From the NCBI GenBank assembly GCA_903918375.1, contig CAIXED010000061.1:1-64000 (forward strand): 64,000 bases of DNA, given 5' to 3'. The notes under the pieces are model-generated. The model searched no databases. It was not told the DNA's origin and worked only from the letters and a program-made list of their open reading frames with translations. This stretch comes from an uncultured Pseudomonadota bacterium. GTDB lineage: Bacteria > Pseudomonadota > Gammaproteobacteria > Methylococcales > Methylomonadaceae. This document shows positions 32,784 to 43,305 of this stretch, piece by piece (position 1 is the first letter of the stretch; every line of letters begins with the position of its first letter). Both the position numbers and the translations under genes were made by a program.

Positions 32784-35117
32784 TTAATAGTCGTATCTGA
32801 AGTTGACTGCACCATAAAATGCGATGCCATCACCAGCTGAAAACAAGGGCTGGGCACCTGCGCCATATGTTTCGTCAAACCATAAATATTCGCGCTGGGT
32901 GTTGGTTAAGTTTTTGGCTTGGAATTGCAGATCAACCTGTTTATTAACTTGATAACCTAAGTCAAGATTGAGTAGTGCGTATTCCCCGAATTTTCCACGA
33001 CTATTGGCTTGATCAACATAAAAATTACCTTGACCTGTTGTCCATAGTGAAGAACGTAAAGCTGGAGTCACTTGATAATCAATTCCCGCAGAAAATAAAT
33101 AATTGGGCGTATTAACAACTTGATTGCCAACGACATATTCATAAGCATATTGGACAAATGTGCCAGTGCTTTTTAATTTTGCTTCTTGTAATGAATACGC
33201 AGACCAAACGCTTACTTTATCGGTAGGATTGATTTTCACTTCAATATCAACGCCTTGTCTTTTTGTGGCGCCTAAATAGGTTGAAGTACTTGCTGCTAAG
33301 TTCCGGCTCATTTCGTTGCTTGCTTCTTGAGTCCAGTAAGCTACACGACCTTCAGCCCAATCAATAGGTTTAAATTTCACACCGACTTCCCAGCCATCGT
33401 TGATTGACGGGGCTAAACTCGCTGCGAGTGGATTTCTAAAGGTAGCGCTACCAAGTCCAACTTGGAATGTTCTTCCCCAGTTTCCATAAAGGCTATAACC
33501 ATCAATAGGCGTTATAACTGCGCCAATTTTAGGTTGGGAAATGGTGCCATAATCATTGACTGGACTAGCGCCAACTGAGCCAGGTTTAAAATTGTTGAAA
33601 TTGCCATCAATTCTATCGGCACGATAACCCGGTGTTATTTTTAACCATTCTGTAGGTTTAATAACTGCTTGGATATAACCACCATAGTTTAAGAAGCTCC
33701 ATTCTTCGTCGTTTCTGATATTAGTCGAACTGGCAGGACGACGAATTCGATTATCTGTTCTGTATTGTTGATATTGATTTTCTTGTTGTTGAAAATCAAA
33801 ACCTGATTCTATGGAAAAGTCGTTCAACCAACTAATCTGCGGGTGATAGGTTAGCGATGTGATTGCGCCGTATTGGGATTCGTCACGATCACGCTCAACC
33901 TGAGCGCAGCAAGGATCAAATTTTACGAAGCGTTGTTCTTCATAAGTATTGCCATAGGCTTTTGTCGACCAAAATAGTTTGTCGGTCAAATTGACGTCGA
34001 AATGGGTGCTTACTTGGCCCACAGTACGTTTTCCGCCATCGGTAGAGTTTCTAGCTAAGGATTGAGTTGTACTTGATAGTTGCTCTTGAAAGCTTAAATA
34101 TCCTGGTTCTTCGGCACCTGCCTCACTCCAGCGAACATTCAATCCCAGTTTGTATTTATCATTGTCTGGCGTAAAAGACCATTTGCCAGAAAAGCTGTTT
34201 TTATCCGATTCACTATGATCTCGATAACCATCGCTGGCACGATAGGAAATTGCATAGTTTTGAGTAATACCATCTTTTTCATAACCCAAACCAGATTGGA
34301 TGTCATGAGTATTAAAACTACCGTAACTTACTCTGCCTTTTATATAATTGCCGCCAGTCGCCGTTTTAATATTGGCATTACCTGCAATGGCGTGTAATCC
34401 GTAGCGAGGGTCATTGGTGCCCCGAACAATTTCAATCGATTCGATGTCGAGTGGAAAAAGAGCATCCATGAAATACATGTTGCCATCATTGTTATTGCTT
34501 GGAATTCCATCAATTAATAGCTTTACTGCATTTGTTCTGCCTTCACCATTAAAACCACGGAACGAAAATTTACCAGTGGTAGTGCCTTGGCCAAATTGGG
34601 TGATTTGAACACCCGGCATTCTGTGCATTAAGTCATAAGCATTTAATACGTTTTGGTCTTGAATTTTATCGGCGTGCATCACATCGACCGAAGTAGCAAT
34701 GTCACGGCTGGATAATTTGCCGTTTTTCTCACTATCAGAAACCAAAACCGCGCCCAATTCAAAAACCGAATTATCTTTGCTGGAGTTGTTTTGAGCGGCG
34801 GTTTTTTTGATCGCAATCACACCGTCACCGGTTTGTTGATATTCAAGACCGTTTTTTAGCAATAAACGATCTAAGGCTTGTTGGACGGTGAATTGGCCTT
34901 TCAACGCTTCAGAACGTAAGCCTTTTAAGCTGCTATCGGCATAAATCAATTTGGTATTAGATGTTTTGGCTAGTTGATCTAGGGTTTCCGATAGTAATTG
35001 GCTGGGAATGTCTAAACTGATAGCTGCATTGTCAGCCGCTAGTGCATCAAAACCAGTCACTAGCAACAAAGAGAGCAGTGGTAGTTTTTTATAACGATGC
35101 GGAAGTTTGCCTGTCAT
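32784..35117 (-). CDS. TonB-dependent receptor with N-terminal signalling (STN) domain
   Basis: 777 residues. The signal peptide (to about DALAAD, 28) is followed by a secretin/TonB short N-terminal domain (ISLDIPSQLLSETLDQLAKT, QALDRLLLKNGLEYQ), a plug (VLNAYDLMHRMPGVQITQFG, LLIDGIPSNN) and a 22-strand-type barrel ending FRYDY. STN domains contact a FecR-type anti-sigma factor, and fecR- and fecI-like genes lie just upstream, so ligand binding should induce this operon. Ligand unknown: siderophore, or copper or lanthanide chelate given the PQQ setting. Confidence 0.92.
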   Translation of the reverse strand: MTGKLPHRYKKLPLLSLLLVTGFDALAADNAAISLDIPSQLLSETLDQLAKTSNTKLIYADSSLKGLRSEALKGQFTVQQALDRLLLKNGLEYQQTGDGVIAIKKTAAQNNSSKDNSVFELGAVLVSDSEKNGKLSSRDIATSVDVMHADKIQDQNVLNAYDLMHRMPGVQITQFGQGTTTGKFSFRGFNGEGRTNAVKLLIDGIPSNNNDGNMYFMDALFPLDIESIEIVRGTNDPRYGLHAIAGNANIKTATGGNYIKGRVSYGSFNTHDIQSGLGYEKDGITQNYAISYRASDGYRDHSESDKNSFSGKWSFTPDNDKYKLGLNVRWSEAGAEEPGYLSFQEQLSSTTQSLARNSTDGGKRTVGQVSTHFDVNLTDKLFWSTKAYGNTYEEQRFVKFDPCCAQVERDRDESQYGAITSLTYHPQISWLNDFSIESGFDFQQQENQYQQYRTDNRIRRPASSTNIRNDEEWSFLNYGGYIQAVIKPTEWLKITPGYRADRIDGNFNNFKPGSVGASPVNDYGTISQPKIGAVITPIDGYSLYGNWGRTFQVGLGSATFRNPLAASLAPSINDGWEVGVKFKPIDWAEGRVAYWTQEASNEMSRNLAASTSTYLGATKRQGVDIEVKINPTDKVSVWSAYSLQEAKLKSTGTFVQYAYEYVVGNQVVNTPNYLFSAGIDYQVTPALRSSLWTTGQGNFYVDQANSRGKFGEYALLNLDLGYQVNKQVDLQFQAKNLTNTQREYLWFDETYGAGAQPLFSAGDGIAFYGAVNFRYDY

Positions 35118-35240
35118 TATTCATATCTCCTGTTAATACAATTGGGGTAGGTCTGTGCCTGCCTAACTCTATAAACGCAACAGGAGGGCGAAACTGGACA
35201 AATTATTTTGAAATTAAGACCGGGGTGCGTAGAAATTATC

Positions 35241-35315
35241 GTCATTCCCGCGAAAGCGGGAATCCAGACATCGAAGCTATTCACCTAGATCGCCGCCTTC
35301 GCGGCAATAACGAAG
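35241..35315. repeat. Dispersed inverted repeat between receptor and fecR-like genes
   Basis: The left arm GTCATTCCCGCGAAAGCGGG and AATCC contains its own perfect hairpin CCCGC-GAAA-GCGGG. The right end CCGCCTTCGCGGCAATAACG is a decayed mirror. A poorer copy lies at 3964-4018. Sits in a 208-bp gap between two genes on the same strand. Confidence 0.7.
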
Positions 35316-35325
35316 TGATAAGTTA

Positions 35326-36270
35326 TCAATTAGAAGAAATTCTAATTTCTTGCTTTCTATAGCTGACTTTGATCGGCAATATCTGTTCTAAGGCTTGTAG
35401 AAACGGATTTAAGTCGCTGACGTCAAAGTTGCCGCTTAAGGTTTGCTTGGCTAAATGGGGATTGGTGAAAACAAAGTGAATCGGGTGATAGCGTTCGAGT
35501 TCGGCGGCAACTTCGGTCAATGGCGTGTGATCAAACATCAAGCGACCGCGAGTCCAATTGCTTGCACTGTTGGGATTTGATTTTTCAATCGCGAGTAATT
35601 CGCCGTTTTTATTGATACGTCTGGCAAATCCTGCGCTTAATCTTTCGCCCGCCCAGTTATTGTTGGTGATTAATTCCACTTCGCCTTCTAAAACCGAAAT
35701 TGCCCCACCTTCTGGACGCTGGCGAACGTTAAAGACAGTGCCAATATCTTTAATTCGCACAGATCGGGTGGCGACGGTAAAGGGTCTAAGTGCTTGATGA
35801 CTAACTTCGAATAATACTTCGCCTTCGTGTAAGTCAATCTGCCGTCTAAACCATGCGATGTGAACCGATAGACGACTGGCTGCGTTGACGGTTAGCTGTG
35901 AACCATCTTCAAGCGTCAGTCGTTTTTGTTCGCCGATACCAGTGATGTAATGAGTGGTTTCGGCAAAATAGTCTTGGCAAAAAATCGTCAAGCCAGCGCT
36001 AAGCATTAAAGCCAAAATAGCATTTTGACGATTTAAACGCGGTTTGTAGTTTGCATTGCGAGCAGCCTCAAGACCATTAATTGGTTGAGTTTTGATTTCG
36101 TCAAACTGGCTCCACAGTTTTTCTGCTTGCTGATAAGCGTGTTGGTGGTTGTGATCTTGAGACAGCCAGCGTTGAAATTGTTGGCGTTGTTTTGGGGTAC
36201 ATTGATCAGACTGTAAGGCAATAAACCATTCAATCGCGGTTTTGAGTTGCTGTTGATTTAACTCAGACAT
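35326..36270 (-). CDS. FecR-family anti-sigma factor
   Basis: 314 residues. The N-terminal cytoplasmic part (DUF4880-like: AIEWFIALQSDQCTPKQRQQ, FQRWLSQDHNHQHAYQQAEK, LW) binds the sigma factor. A membrane helix near residue 95 (AILALMLSAGLTIFCQDYF) is followed by a periplasmic FecR domain (GEQKRLTLEDGSQLTVNAAS, DIGTVFNVRQRPEGGAISVL, EGEV). A C-terminal STN-like module (HFVFTNPHLAKQTLSGNFD) can contact the receptor. Start MSELNQQQ at 36270, 8 bases after the sigma gene. Confidence 0.92.
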   Translation of the reverse strand: MSELNQQQLKTAIEWFIALQSDQCTPKQRQQFQRWLSQDHNHQHAYQQAEKLWSQFDEIKTQPINGLEAARNANYKPRLNRQNAILALMLSAGLTIFCQDYFAETTHYITGIGEQKRLTLEDGSQLTVNAASRLSVHIAWFRRQIDLHEGEVLFEVSHQALRPFTVATRSVRIKDIGTVFNVRQRPEGGAISVLEGEVELITNNNWAGERLSAGFARRINKNGELLAIEKSNPNSASNWTRGRLMFDHTPLTEVAAELERYHPIHFVFTNPHLAKQTLSGNFDVSDLNPFLQALEQILPIKVSYRKQEIRISSN

Positions 36271-36278
36271 ACATCGCG

Positions 36279-36788
36279 CTAAAAAGGCTGAGATTGTAAG
36301 CGATGGTGGCAATGCAGCATGGCGTTGACTAAATCACGTTGCACAGTTTTTTCTGAAATACCGAGTTGTTTGGCAATCTCGCTGTAACTCAATTCATCAA
36401 TTTTTCGTAGCAAAAACACATCGCGACAACGCATCGGTAATTCAGCGATGGCCGATAGTAGGATTTCGCATTGTTGGCGCAAAATCGTGAGTTGCTCGGT
36501 TTCGATGGCATTACTGGGGATGCTGTTATCCAACTCAACGTGATGGGTTTGGTGACGGCGTTGGTGACGAATAAAATCAATCGCTAAACGCTCGGCAATC
36601 CGAAACACATAACCTGCGAGATTTTCGTCATGCTCCCAGTGGTTTTTATTCAGCAAGCGCAAAAAGGCTTCTTGAGTTAAATCTTCGGCAATCGCGGGGC
36701 ATTCGACTCTATTCACTAAGTGGCTGTGAATGGCTTGGCGATGATTTAAAAATAAATGTGAGATTAGTGTTTGGTCTAACTTAGCCAT
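36279..36788 (-). CDS. FecI-type ECF sigma factor
   Basis: 169 residues. Region 2 (CPAIAEDLTQEAFLRLL, GYVFRIAERLAIDFIRHQRR) binds core polymerase and the -10. Region 4 (LPMRCRDVFLLRKIDELSYS, EIAKQLGISEKTVQRDL) is a helix-turn-helix for the -35. It heads the minus-strand set sigma, FecR, receptor, PepSY, and should transcribe the receptor operon when the outer-membrane ligand is bound. Confidence 0.93.
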   Translation of the reverse strand: MAKLDQTLISHLFLNHRQAIHSHLVNRVECPAIAEDLTQEAFLRLLNKNHWEHDENLAGYVFRIAERLAIDFIRHQRRHQTHHVELDNSIPSNAIETEQLTILRQQCEILLSAIAELPMRCRDVFLLRKIDELSYSEIAKQLGISEKTVQRDLVNAMLHCHHRLQSQPF

Positions 36789-37436
36789 GGTTGCAATGGA
36801 AAATTTCGACCAACTTGTTGGTGAATCGCTGTAAATCTAATGAAGTGCTGGGATGGAAGCTTTCCATATCTTGAAACTTGAACTAGATCTATGTCGATGG
36901 TTAAAAAGTAATCAGGTCATGATTTGAATTAAAGAACATCCATGTCGGTTTTCGAGGGGGAGAGAAAACCTATTCCAATTGGTCAAAAAAACCGGTCATC
37001 GACCGGTAAAAGAGAACACGCAACTAATACTCGCTGAGAAGTATTGCGTGCTAGGGTAAAGGGATTTTTTGATTAAATAAATGCGGCTAATTGTCGCGGA
37101 TTTGAATTTAAGTGATTGATTTAATTAAACTATGTCATATGGCGCATTTTTCGACTAAAAGTGTGGCATATCACGCAGTTTTTGGATTTTAGAGTCTCAG
37201 GCGAACTAAAAAATAATTGTTTGCCTTGAGTGAAATCGAGCCAAGCTTGTCAGTATTTAGTGTTACAAAAGCGCGTTTAGGCTGTTCGAGCTATCCTTGC
37301 GTTTTCTTTCTTTTAACAATGGGTATAATTGCCCGCTCGTTAAATGGCGCTTGGCTTGCTAAGCTTTGCGACACATTTTTATTTTTCGCAGCGTGTTTTG
37401 ATCATGTTGCGATCACTTACTTAATCTATTTCAAAC
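36789..37436. other. Long divergent control region between the sigma gene and pqqB
   Basis: 648 bases without a convincing gene. It holds a small perfect hairpin CCGGTC-ATC-GACCGG near 36990-37007 and, on the pqqB side, a -10 box TATAAT at 37324-37329 about 110 bases before pqqB; upstream -35 candidates are weak. An imperfect repeat around 37135-37175 (TCATATGGC and GGCATATCAC) may be regulatory. A 76-codon frame here (37217-37447) lacks family features and overlaps the promoter. Confidence 0.5.
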
Positions 37437-38348
37437 ATGAAAATTAGAGTTCTTGGTGCTGGTGCTGGCGGTGGTTTTCCGCAGTGGAATTGCAATTGTG
37501 ATAATTGTCGCCGTTTGCGGCAGGGTGAATTAAACGGCAAAGCCCGTACTCAATCGTCAATTGCGATTAGTACCGATAATCGCAATTGGTTGTTGTTTAA
37601 TACTTCGCCTGACATTCGCGCCCAGTTAGAAGCATTCCCAGCGATTCAGCCAAAAGAGGGGATTCGCGATACTGGTATCAAAGCCATTTTGTTAATGGAT
37701 AGCCAAATCGATCACACCACCGGTATGTTGATGTTGCGCGAAGGCAAGCCTTTAGAGGTCTACTGCACCGAGATGGCCAGACAAGATTTAACCACGGGTT
37801 TTCCGCTGTTTAATATGTTGAAAGACTATTGCACCGTTAATCATCATCCGATTGCTTGTGATGGCACACCGTTTAACATTCCAGGTATTGATGATATTCA
37901 AATTTATGCTCACGCCCTAAAAAGCAAAGCGCCACCTTATTCACCACACCGTCACGATCCGCATGATGGCGATAATATTGGCGTGATTGTCGAGCAAATT
38001 TCTACTGGCAAAAAACTCTATTATTCACCCGGTTTGGGCGAGATTGAGCCGCATGTGATGGATGCGATGCAGACCGTTGATTGTTTGTTGGTTGATGGTA
38101 CCTTTTGGACTGACGACGAAATGTGTCAGCGTAATATCAGCCATAAAAAAGCCCGTGATATTGGTCATTTACCGCAATCAGGTGAAGGTGGCATGATTGA
38201 AGTATTAAATGGCGTGGCGAAAGCGCGGAAGATTTTGATTCATATCAACAACACCAACCCAATTTTGGACGAAGATTCGCCAGAACGTAAAACCCTTGAT
38301 GCTGCTGGCATTGAAGTGGCTTACGATGGTTTGGAAATTGACTTATAA
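37437..38348 (+). CDS. pqqB: PQQ biosynthesis protein PqqB
   Basis: Metallo-beta-lactamase-fold oxygenase that hydroxylates the Glu-Tyr intermediate in PQQ synthesis. 303 residues beginning [20 protein letters not shown] with the C-x-C-x2-C zinc motif (CNCDNC), [17 protein letters not shown] for the HxxT active-site variant, [11 protein letters not shown], and [11 protein letters not shown]. First gene of pqqBCDE. Family-typical length. Confidence 0.97.
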   Translation: MKIRVLGAGAGGGFPQWNCNCDNCRRLRQGELNGKARTQSSIAISTDNRNWLLFNTSPDIRAQLEAFPAIQPKEGIRDTGIKAILLMDSQIDHTTGMLMLREGKPLEVYCTEMARQDLTTGFPLFNMLKDYCTVNHHPIACDGTPFNIPGIDDIQIYAHALKSKAPPYSPHRHDPHDGDNIGVIVEQISTGKKLYYSPGLGEIEPHVMDAMQTVDCLLVDGTFWTDDEMCQRNISHKKARDIGHLPQSGEGGMIEVLNGVAKARKILIHINNTNPILDEDSPERKTLDAAGIEVAYDGLEIDL

Positions 38349-38359
38349 GAAGGTAAATG

Positions 38360-39091
38360 ATGAGCAATATGGATCAAACACCGTGGACTCGTGACGAGTT
38401 TGAAGCCCAATTAAGAGGCATGGAGCGTTATTACCACATCAATCACCCGATGCATGTGTTAATGAACCAAGGCAAGCTGAGCAAAGCGCAATTACAAGGC
38501 TGGGTTGCTAATCGCTTTTATTACCAAGTGATGATTCCGATTAAAGATGCCAATATCATGGCAAACTGTCCTGACCGCGAAACCCGTGCCAAATGGGTAC
38601 AACGGATTTTGGATCACGATGGTTATCCTGGCGATCCAGGTGGGATTGAGGCGTGGATTCAATTAGGTATTGCGGTTGGTTTAAGCCGTGAAGAATTAAC
38701 CTCGTTAAAACATGTTTTACCGGGTGTGCGGTTTGCGGTTGATGCCTATGTGAATTTTGCCCGTCGTGCCGATTGGCATGAGGCGGCCAGTTCATCATTA
38801 ACCGAATTATTCGCCCCGAAAATTCATCAACAACGCTTGGACAACTGGCCTGATGTTTATCCTTGGGTTGAGCAAGAAGGTTATACCTATTTCCGTAAAC
38901 GTCTGACCGAAGCACGCCGCGATGTTGAACATGGTTTGGAATTGACTTTGGATTGGTACAAAACCCGTGAGCAACAAGAGCGGATGTTACAAATCCTCAA
39001 ATTCAAGCTGGATGTGTTGTGGTCAATGGCCGATGCGATTTATTTGGCTTATGTTAACGAAATGCCACCTTACTTTAATATTGAGCAATGA
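38360..39091 (+). CDS. pqqC: Pyrroloquinoline-quinone synthase PqqC
   Basis: Cofactor-free oxidase performing the final ring closure and eight-electron oxidation to PQQ. 243 residues, [72 protein letters not shown], with the conserved active-site His, Tyr, Arg and Lys positions. ATG 38360 has AAGG 6 bases upstream; ATG 38357 is also possible. Overlaps pqqD by 4 bases (ATGA). Confidence 0.97.
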   Translation: MSNMDQTPWTRDEFEAQLRGMERYYHINHPMHVLMNQGKLSKAQLQGWVANRFYYQVMIPIKDANIMANCPDRETRAKWVQRILDHDGYPGDPGGIEAWIQLGIAVGLSREELTSLKHVLPGVRFAVDAYVNFARRADWHEAASSSLTELFAPKIHQQRLDNWPDVYPWVEQEGYTYFRKRLTEARRDVEHGLELTLDWYKTREQQERMLQILKFKLDVLWSMADAIYLAYVNEMPPYFNIEQ

Positions 39092-39357
39092 TTAATACTG
39101 AAACGACGCTTCGCTTTTCGCCCATGTACCGTTTGCAATGGGAAGAAGCGCAACAAAAATTTGTGATTCTTTATCCTGAAGGCATGGTCGAATTGAACCA
39201 AAGCTCGGCTGAAATTCTCAAACTGTGTGATGGTAGCCGTGCTTTGCCGGCGATTGTTGCCGAATTAGAGCAAAAGTTTGCCACTTCCGGCTTGACCAAT
39301 GATGTCACCAACTTTCTTAACGTAGCGTTGCAAAATGGCTGGATCCAACACGATTAA
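39088..39357 (+). CDS. pqqD: PQQ peptide chaperone PqqD
   Basis: 89-residue RiPP recognition element that binds PqqA and presents it to Pqq[41 protein letters not shown]. Overlaps pqqC by ATGA at its start and pqqE by 23 bases at its end, consistent with a fixed ratio to PqqE. Confidence 0.96.
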   Translation: MINTETTLRFSPMYRLQWEEAQQKFVILYPEGMVELNQSSAEILKLCDGSRALPAIVAELEQKFATSGLTNDVTNFLNVALQNGWIQHD

Positions 39358-40459
39358 CATCACTTCGCCGCGTTGGTTGCTGGCGGAATTAAGCTACAAA
39401 TGTCCCTTGCAATGTCCGTATTGCTCGAACCCGTTGGATTACGCCAAGTATCCCAATGAGTTAAGCACCGATGATTGGAAGCGAGTATTAAGCCAAGCGC
39501 GGAAAATGGGCGCGGTGCAGTTGGGCTTTTCTGGCGGCGAGCCGTTAACCCGTCAAGATTTGCCGGAGTTAGTGGGGTATGCGCGTGAATTAGGCTATTA
39601 CTCGAATTTGATTACCTCAGGTTATGGTTTAACCGAAGAAAAAATCATCGAGTTAAAGCAAGCCGGTTTGGATCATATCCAAGTCAGTATTCAAGCCAGT
39701 AGCCAAGAACTCAACGACCATTTAGCTGGCACCACTACCTATCAGCATAAACAAGAAGTAGCGCGATTGGTAAAAAAACACGGTTATCCGATGGTGTTGT
39801 GTGTGGTGATTCATCGTCAAAACATTCACCAAATGTCAGAAATTTTGGCGATGGCGGAAAGTTTAGGTGCGGATTATCTGGAACTAGCCAATACCCAATA
39901 TTACGGTTGGGCGCATATCAATCGTGATGCTTTATTGCCGACCCGTGAACAATTTGCCGAAGCGGAAAAAATTGCCCAAGCCTTTAAAGAAAAAGTCGCT
40001 GGCAAAATGAAGATTTATTACGTGGTGCCGGATTATTACGAAGATAGGCCAAAAGCGTGTATGAACGGCTGGGCGACGACGTTTTTAACGATTGCACCGG
40101 ATGGCACCGCTTTACCTTGTCATTCAGCCAGAGAGTTACCGGGGCTAGATTGTCCCAATGTTAACGATTTTAGTATCGAGCAAATCTGGAACGAATCGAA
40201 AGCCTTTAACTTCTTCCGTGGCACCGATTGGATGCAAGAGCCTTGCCGCAGTTGCGACGAAAAGCATAAAGACTTTGGTGGATGTCGCTGTCAGGCGTTT
40301 TTGTTCAATGGTGACGCTGCTAGCACTGATCCTGTGTGCAGTAAATCACCAGAAAGACATCGAATTGATGCGGCGATTAATTCAGCTAGAGAGTTAGCCT
40401 TATCAGCCGATGAAAAACCCTTGGTATTTCGCAATAGCAAAAATTCCAAGCAGTTTTAA
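39335..40459 (+). CDS. pqqE: PqqA peptide cyclase (radical SAM) PqqE
   Basis: Radical-SAM enzyme joining Glu16 and Tyr20 of PqqA. 374 residues with the CX3CX2C cluster Cys23, Cys27, Cys30 (CPLQCPYC), GFSGGEPLTRQDL, and a SPASM domain with auxiliary cluster cysteines (CHSARELPGLDC, EPCRSCDEKHKDFGGCRCQA). Last gene of the operon; no pqqF or pqqG protease gene follows. Confidence 0.97.
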   Translation: MAGSNTINITSPRWLLAELSYKCPLQCPYCSNPLDYAKYPNELSTDDWKRVLSQARKMGAVQLGFSGGEPLTRQDLPELVGYARELGYYSNLITSGYGLTEEKIIELKQAGLDHIQVSIQASSQELNDHLAGTTTYQHKQEVARLVKKHGYPMVLCVVIHRQNIHQMSEILAMAESLGADYLELANTQYYGWAHINRDALLPTREQFAEAEKIAQAFKEKVAGKMKIYYVVPDYYEDRPKACMNGWATTFLTIAPDGTALPCHSARELPGLDCPNVNDFSIEQIWNESKAFNFFRGTDWMQEPCRSCDEKHKDFGGCRCQAFLFNGDAASTDPVCSKSPERHRIDAAINSARELALSADEKPLVFRNSKNSKQF

Positions 40460-40470
40460 TAGATTAGAAA

Positions 40471-41028
40471 TTAGTCGAGTTCTTCAAAAAACTCGGCTAA
40501 TGGAATTTCAAAACTCAAGCTGTGAAATTGGCAGCTATCGTCAGCAAAATAATCGTGCAACAGCCATTCTTGATTAGCCGCGCGGCGATAACATTCAACT
40601 CGTCGGCTATCGACATCAACGATTAAATATTCTTGAAGCGACTCAATGGTGCGATAAGCCAGAAATTTATCACCTCTACCATAAGCGGCGGTTGAATCTG
40701 ATAAGACTTCAATAATCACGCTAGGATGCGATAAAAACTGCTCGGCTTTGCGGTCATCAGCGTGGCAAGACACCATGACATCAGGATAAAAAAACGCGTT
40801 GTATTCATCAACGCGCAATTTCATATCGGCAATATAAGGCTGGCAAGGTTTGCCTCTTAGTCGCTGTTTTAGCGCAGCAAACACATTGCCGGATACCACA
40901 ACATGCTCACGTCGTGCACCGCCCATCGCATACACCTCGCCATTCCAATACTCATGTTTCTCGGTTTGGCTGGCTTCCCAAGCTAAATAAGCATCGGGTT
41001 CAAATTGTAATTGATAGGCGACTTGCAC
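40471..41028 (-). CDS. Uma2-family (DUF820) PD-(D/E)xK-like protein
   Basis: 185 residues. EYLAWE-type start (DAYLAWEASQTEKHEYWNGE), FYPDVMVSC and SVIIEVLSDSTAAYGRGDKF form the Uma2 nuclease-fold core, with Asp, Glu and Lys candidates for a metal site; LQEYLIVDVDSRRVECYRR follows. The start is GTG. Such genes are numerous in cyanobacteria and some methanotrophs and behave as mobile or conflict-related genes. Convergent with pqqE, 11 bases apart. Function unproven. Confidence 0.85.
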   Translation of the reverse strand: MQVAYQLQFEPDAYLAWEASQTEKHEYWNGEVYAMGGARREHVVVSGNVFAALKQRLRGKPCQPYIADMKLRVDEYNAFFYPDVMVSCHADDRKAEQFLSHPSVIIEVLSDSTAAYGRGDKFLAYRTIESLQEYLIVDVDSRRVECYRRAANQEWLLHDYFADDSCQFHSLSFEIPLAEFFEELD

Positions 41029-41038
41029 GGTTTAGAAC

Positions 41039-41470
41039 TTACTCAATACCTGTTAAACCGACCACATTCCAGTTGTCGAAACTACCAGCACCTGATGTGT
41101 CGTCGCCGTTGTTGTATTGAATCCGGCAAACATAGTGATGAATCGCACCAGGAGCATCTTTGCCAGAAATTTCAACATCGGCATTAACGATGTATTCATA
41201 ATTGCCAAGACTCCAAGCATTGGTTGCTTGGCCAGCGAAAGAGGTTGATTTTTCTTCGCCTAATTCTTCTTTGATGTAGTTATTGCAATGGGCGAAGGCC
41301 AAAGCCGTCATATCATTGCTAATTGGCATTGCATTGGCTTCATCTTTGCTTTCAACCAAAAACAAATCCGATGCCGCAATGTCATACATAAAAGGTAGGA
41401 AAAATTTGATTTGGATTGCCAATAACGCTGCTAAAGCAATGGCAAACACGATAATTTTCTTTTTATTCAT
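41039..41470 (-). CDS. Membrane-anchored periplasmic protein of unknown function
   Basis: 143 residues with one N-terminal anchor helix (IIVFAIALAALLAIQIKFFL) and a soluble periplasmic part with two Cys (Cys62 in AHCNNYI, Cys120 in HHYVCRIQYN) that could pair, and a beta-rich segment NYEYIVNADVEISGKDAPG. No family recognised. Lies 10 bases upstream of the Uma2-like gene on the same strand. Confidence 0.65.
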   Translation of the reverse strand: MNKKKIIVFAIALAALLAIQIKFFLPFMYDIAASDLFLVESKDEANAMPISNDMTALAFAHCNNYIKEELGEEKSTSFAGQATNAWSLGNYEYIVNADVEISGKDAPGAIHHYVCRIQYNNGDDTSGAGSFDNWNVVGLTGIE

Positions 41471-41671
41471 AATGGTGTTGTGGATTTTATAATAATAATT
41501 ACAGGTTCGATTTCAGATAATAGCAAAGATTGGTTGGCGAGAAAAACTAAAGCAAGCCATTGATAGCTTTGGATTAACGCTAATCCTGCATAAAGCAACT
41601 GGGATAAGTGATTTGGATTGGCATTAAAACGCTTGAAGAGCCTATATCCAAATCTCCCAGCTGTTACGTAG

Positions 41672-42757
<1,086 letters not shown>

Positions 42758-42771
42758 CGGAGTGCTTCATC

Positions 42772-43305
42772 ATGCAAGATCAACAATATGGCGAACATCG
42801 TCGCCGCTTTCAAATTGAAGAAGCTTTATTGATTATCTTATTAGGCTTGGCCTTATTGGGCATCAGCGTCACCGAATTTTCACCGTCCGATGGTTACGCC
42901 TATTGGTTGGGGATTGTGTTTGTATTTGCGGTGATGGCGGTTTTGATTAGCTGGTTTAAATCTAAAAAAACCGATTTGGATTTTGGGGCGATCGTCAAAG
43001 AACAAGCCTTACATTGGCTAACCACTTTGATAGTGGTGGGTGGTGCGTTTTTGCTACAACAATCGGGACGCTTGGATGAAAGCAGCGCCAGTTTAGTGGT
43101 GTTATTGATTTTAGCGCTGGCGACCATGTTGGATGGGATTCGGATTGGCTGGCAAATGAGCTTGGTCGGTTTCTTTCTTGGCGCTTGTGCCGTGTTAATC
43201 GCCTATTTAGAACAATTCATGTTGGTCGCAGGTTTATTAGCGATTGTGATTATTGCCTGCACCATTATTTGGGAAATTTGGACCCATAAACGAGCTTACC
43301 GATGA
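42772..43305 (+). CDS. Six-helix membrane protein of unknown function
   Basis: 177 residues with six predicted membrane helices (LLIILLGLALLGISV, WLGIVFVFAVMAVLISWF, LTTLIVVGGAFLLQQ, LVVLLILALATMLDGI, LVGFFLGACAVLIAYL, VAGLLAIVIIACTII) and short basic ends. GGAG stands 8 bases before the ATG. It lies 14 bases after hemB and overlaps aroE by ATGA, so it is translated with aroE. Role unknown. Confidence 0.8.
   Translation: MQDQQYGEHRRRFQIEEALLIILLGLALLGISVTEFSPSDGYAYWLGIVFVFAVMAVLISWFKSKKTDLDFGAIVKEQALHWLTTLIVVGGAFLLQQSGRLDESSASLVVLLILALATMLDGIRIGWQMSLVGFFLGACAVLIAYLEQFMLVAGLLAIVIIACTIIWEIWTHKRAYR

Noticed and set aside
37217..37447. 76-codon frame upstream of pqqB
   Set aside because: It overlaps the TATAAT promoter and the pqqB start, has no ribosome site or family features, and its Cys/Phe-rich composition looks like chance translation of control DNA.
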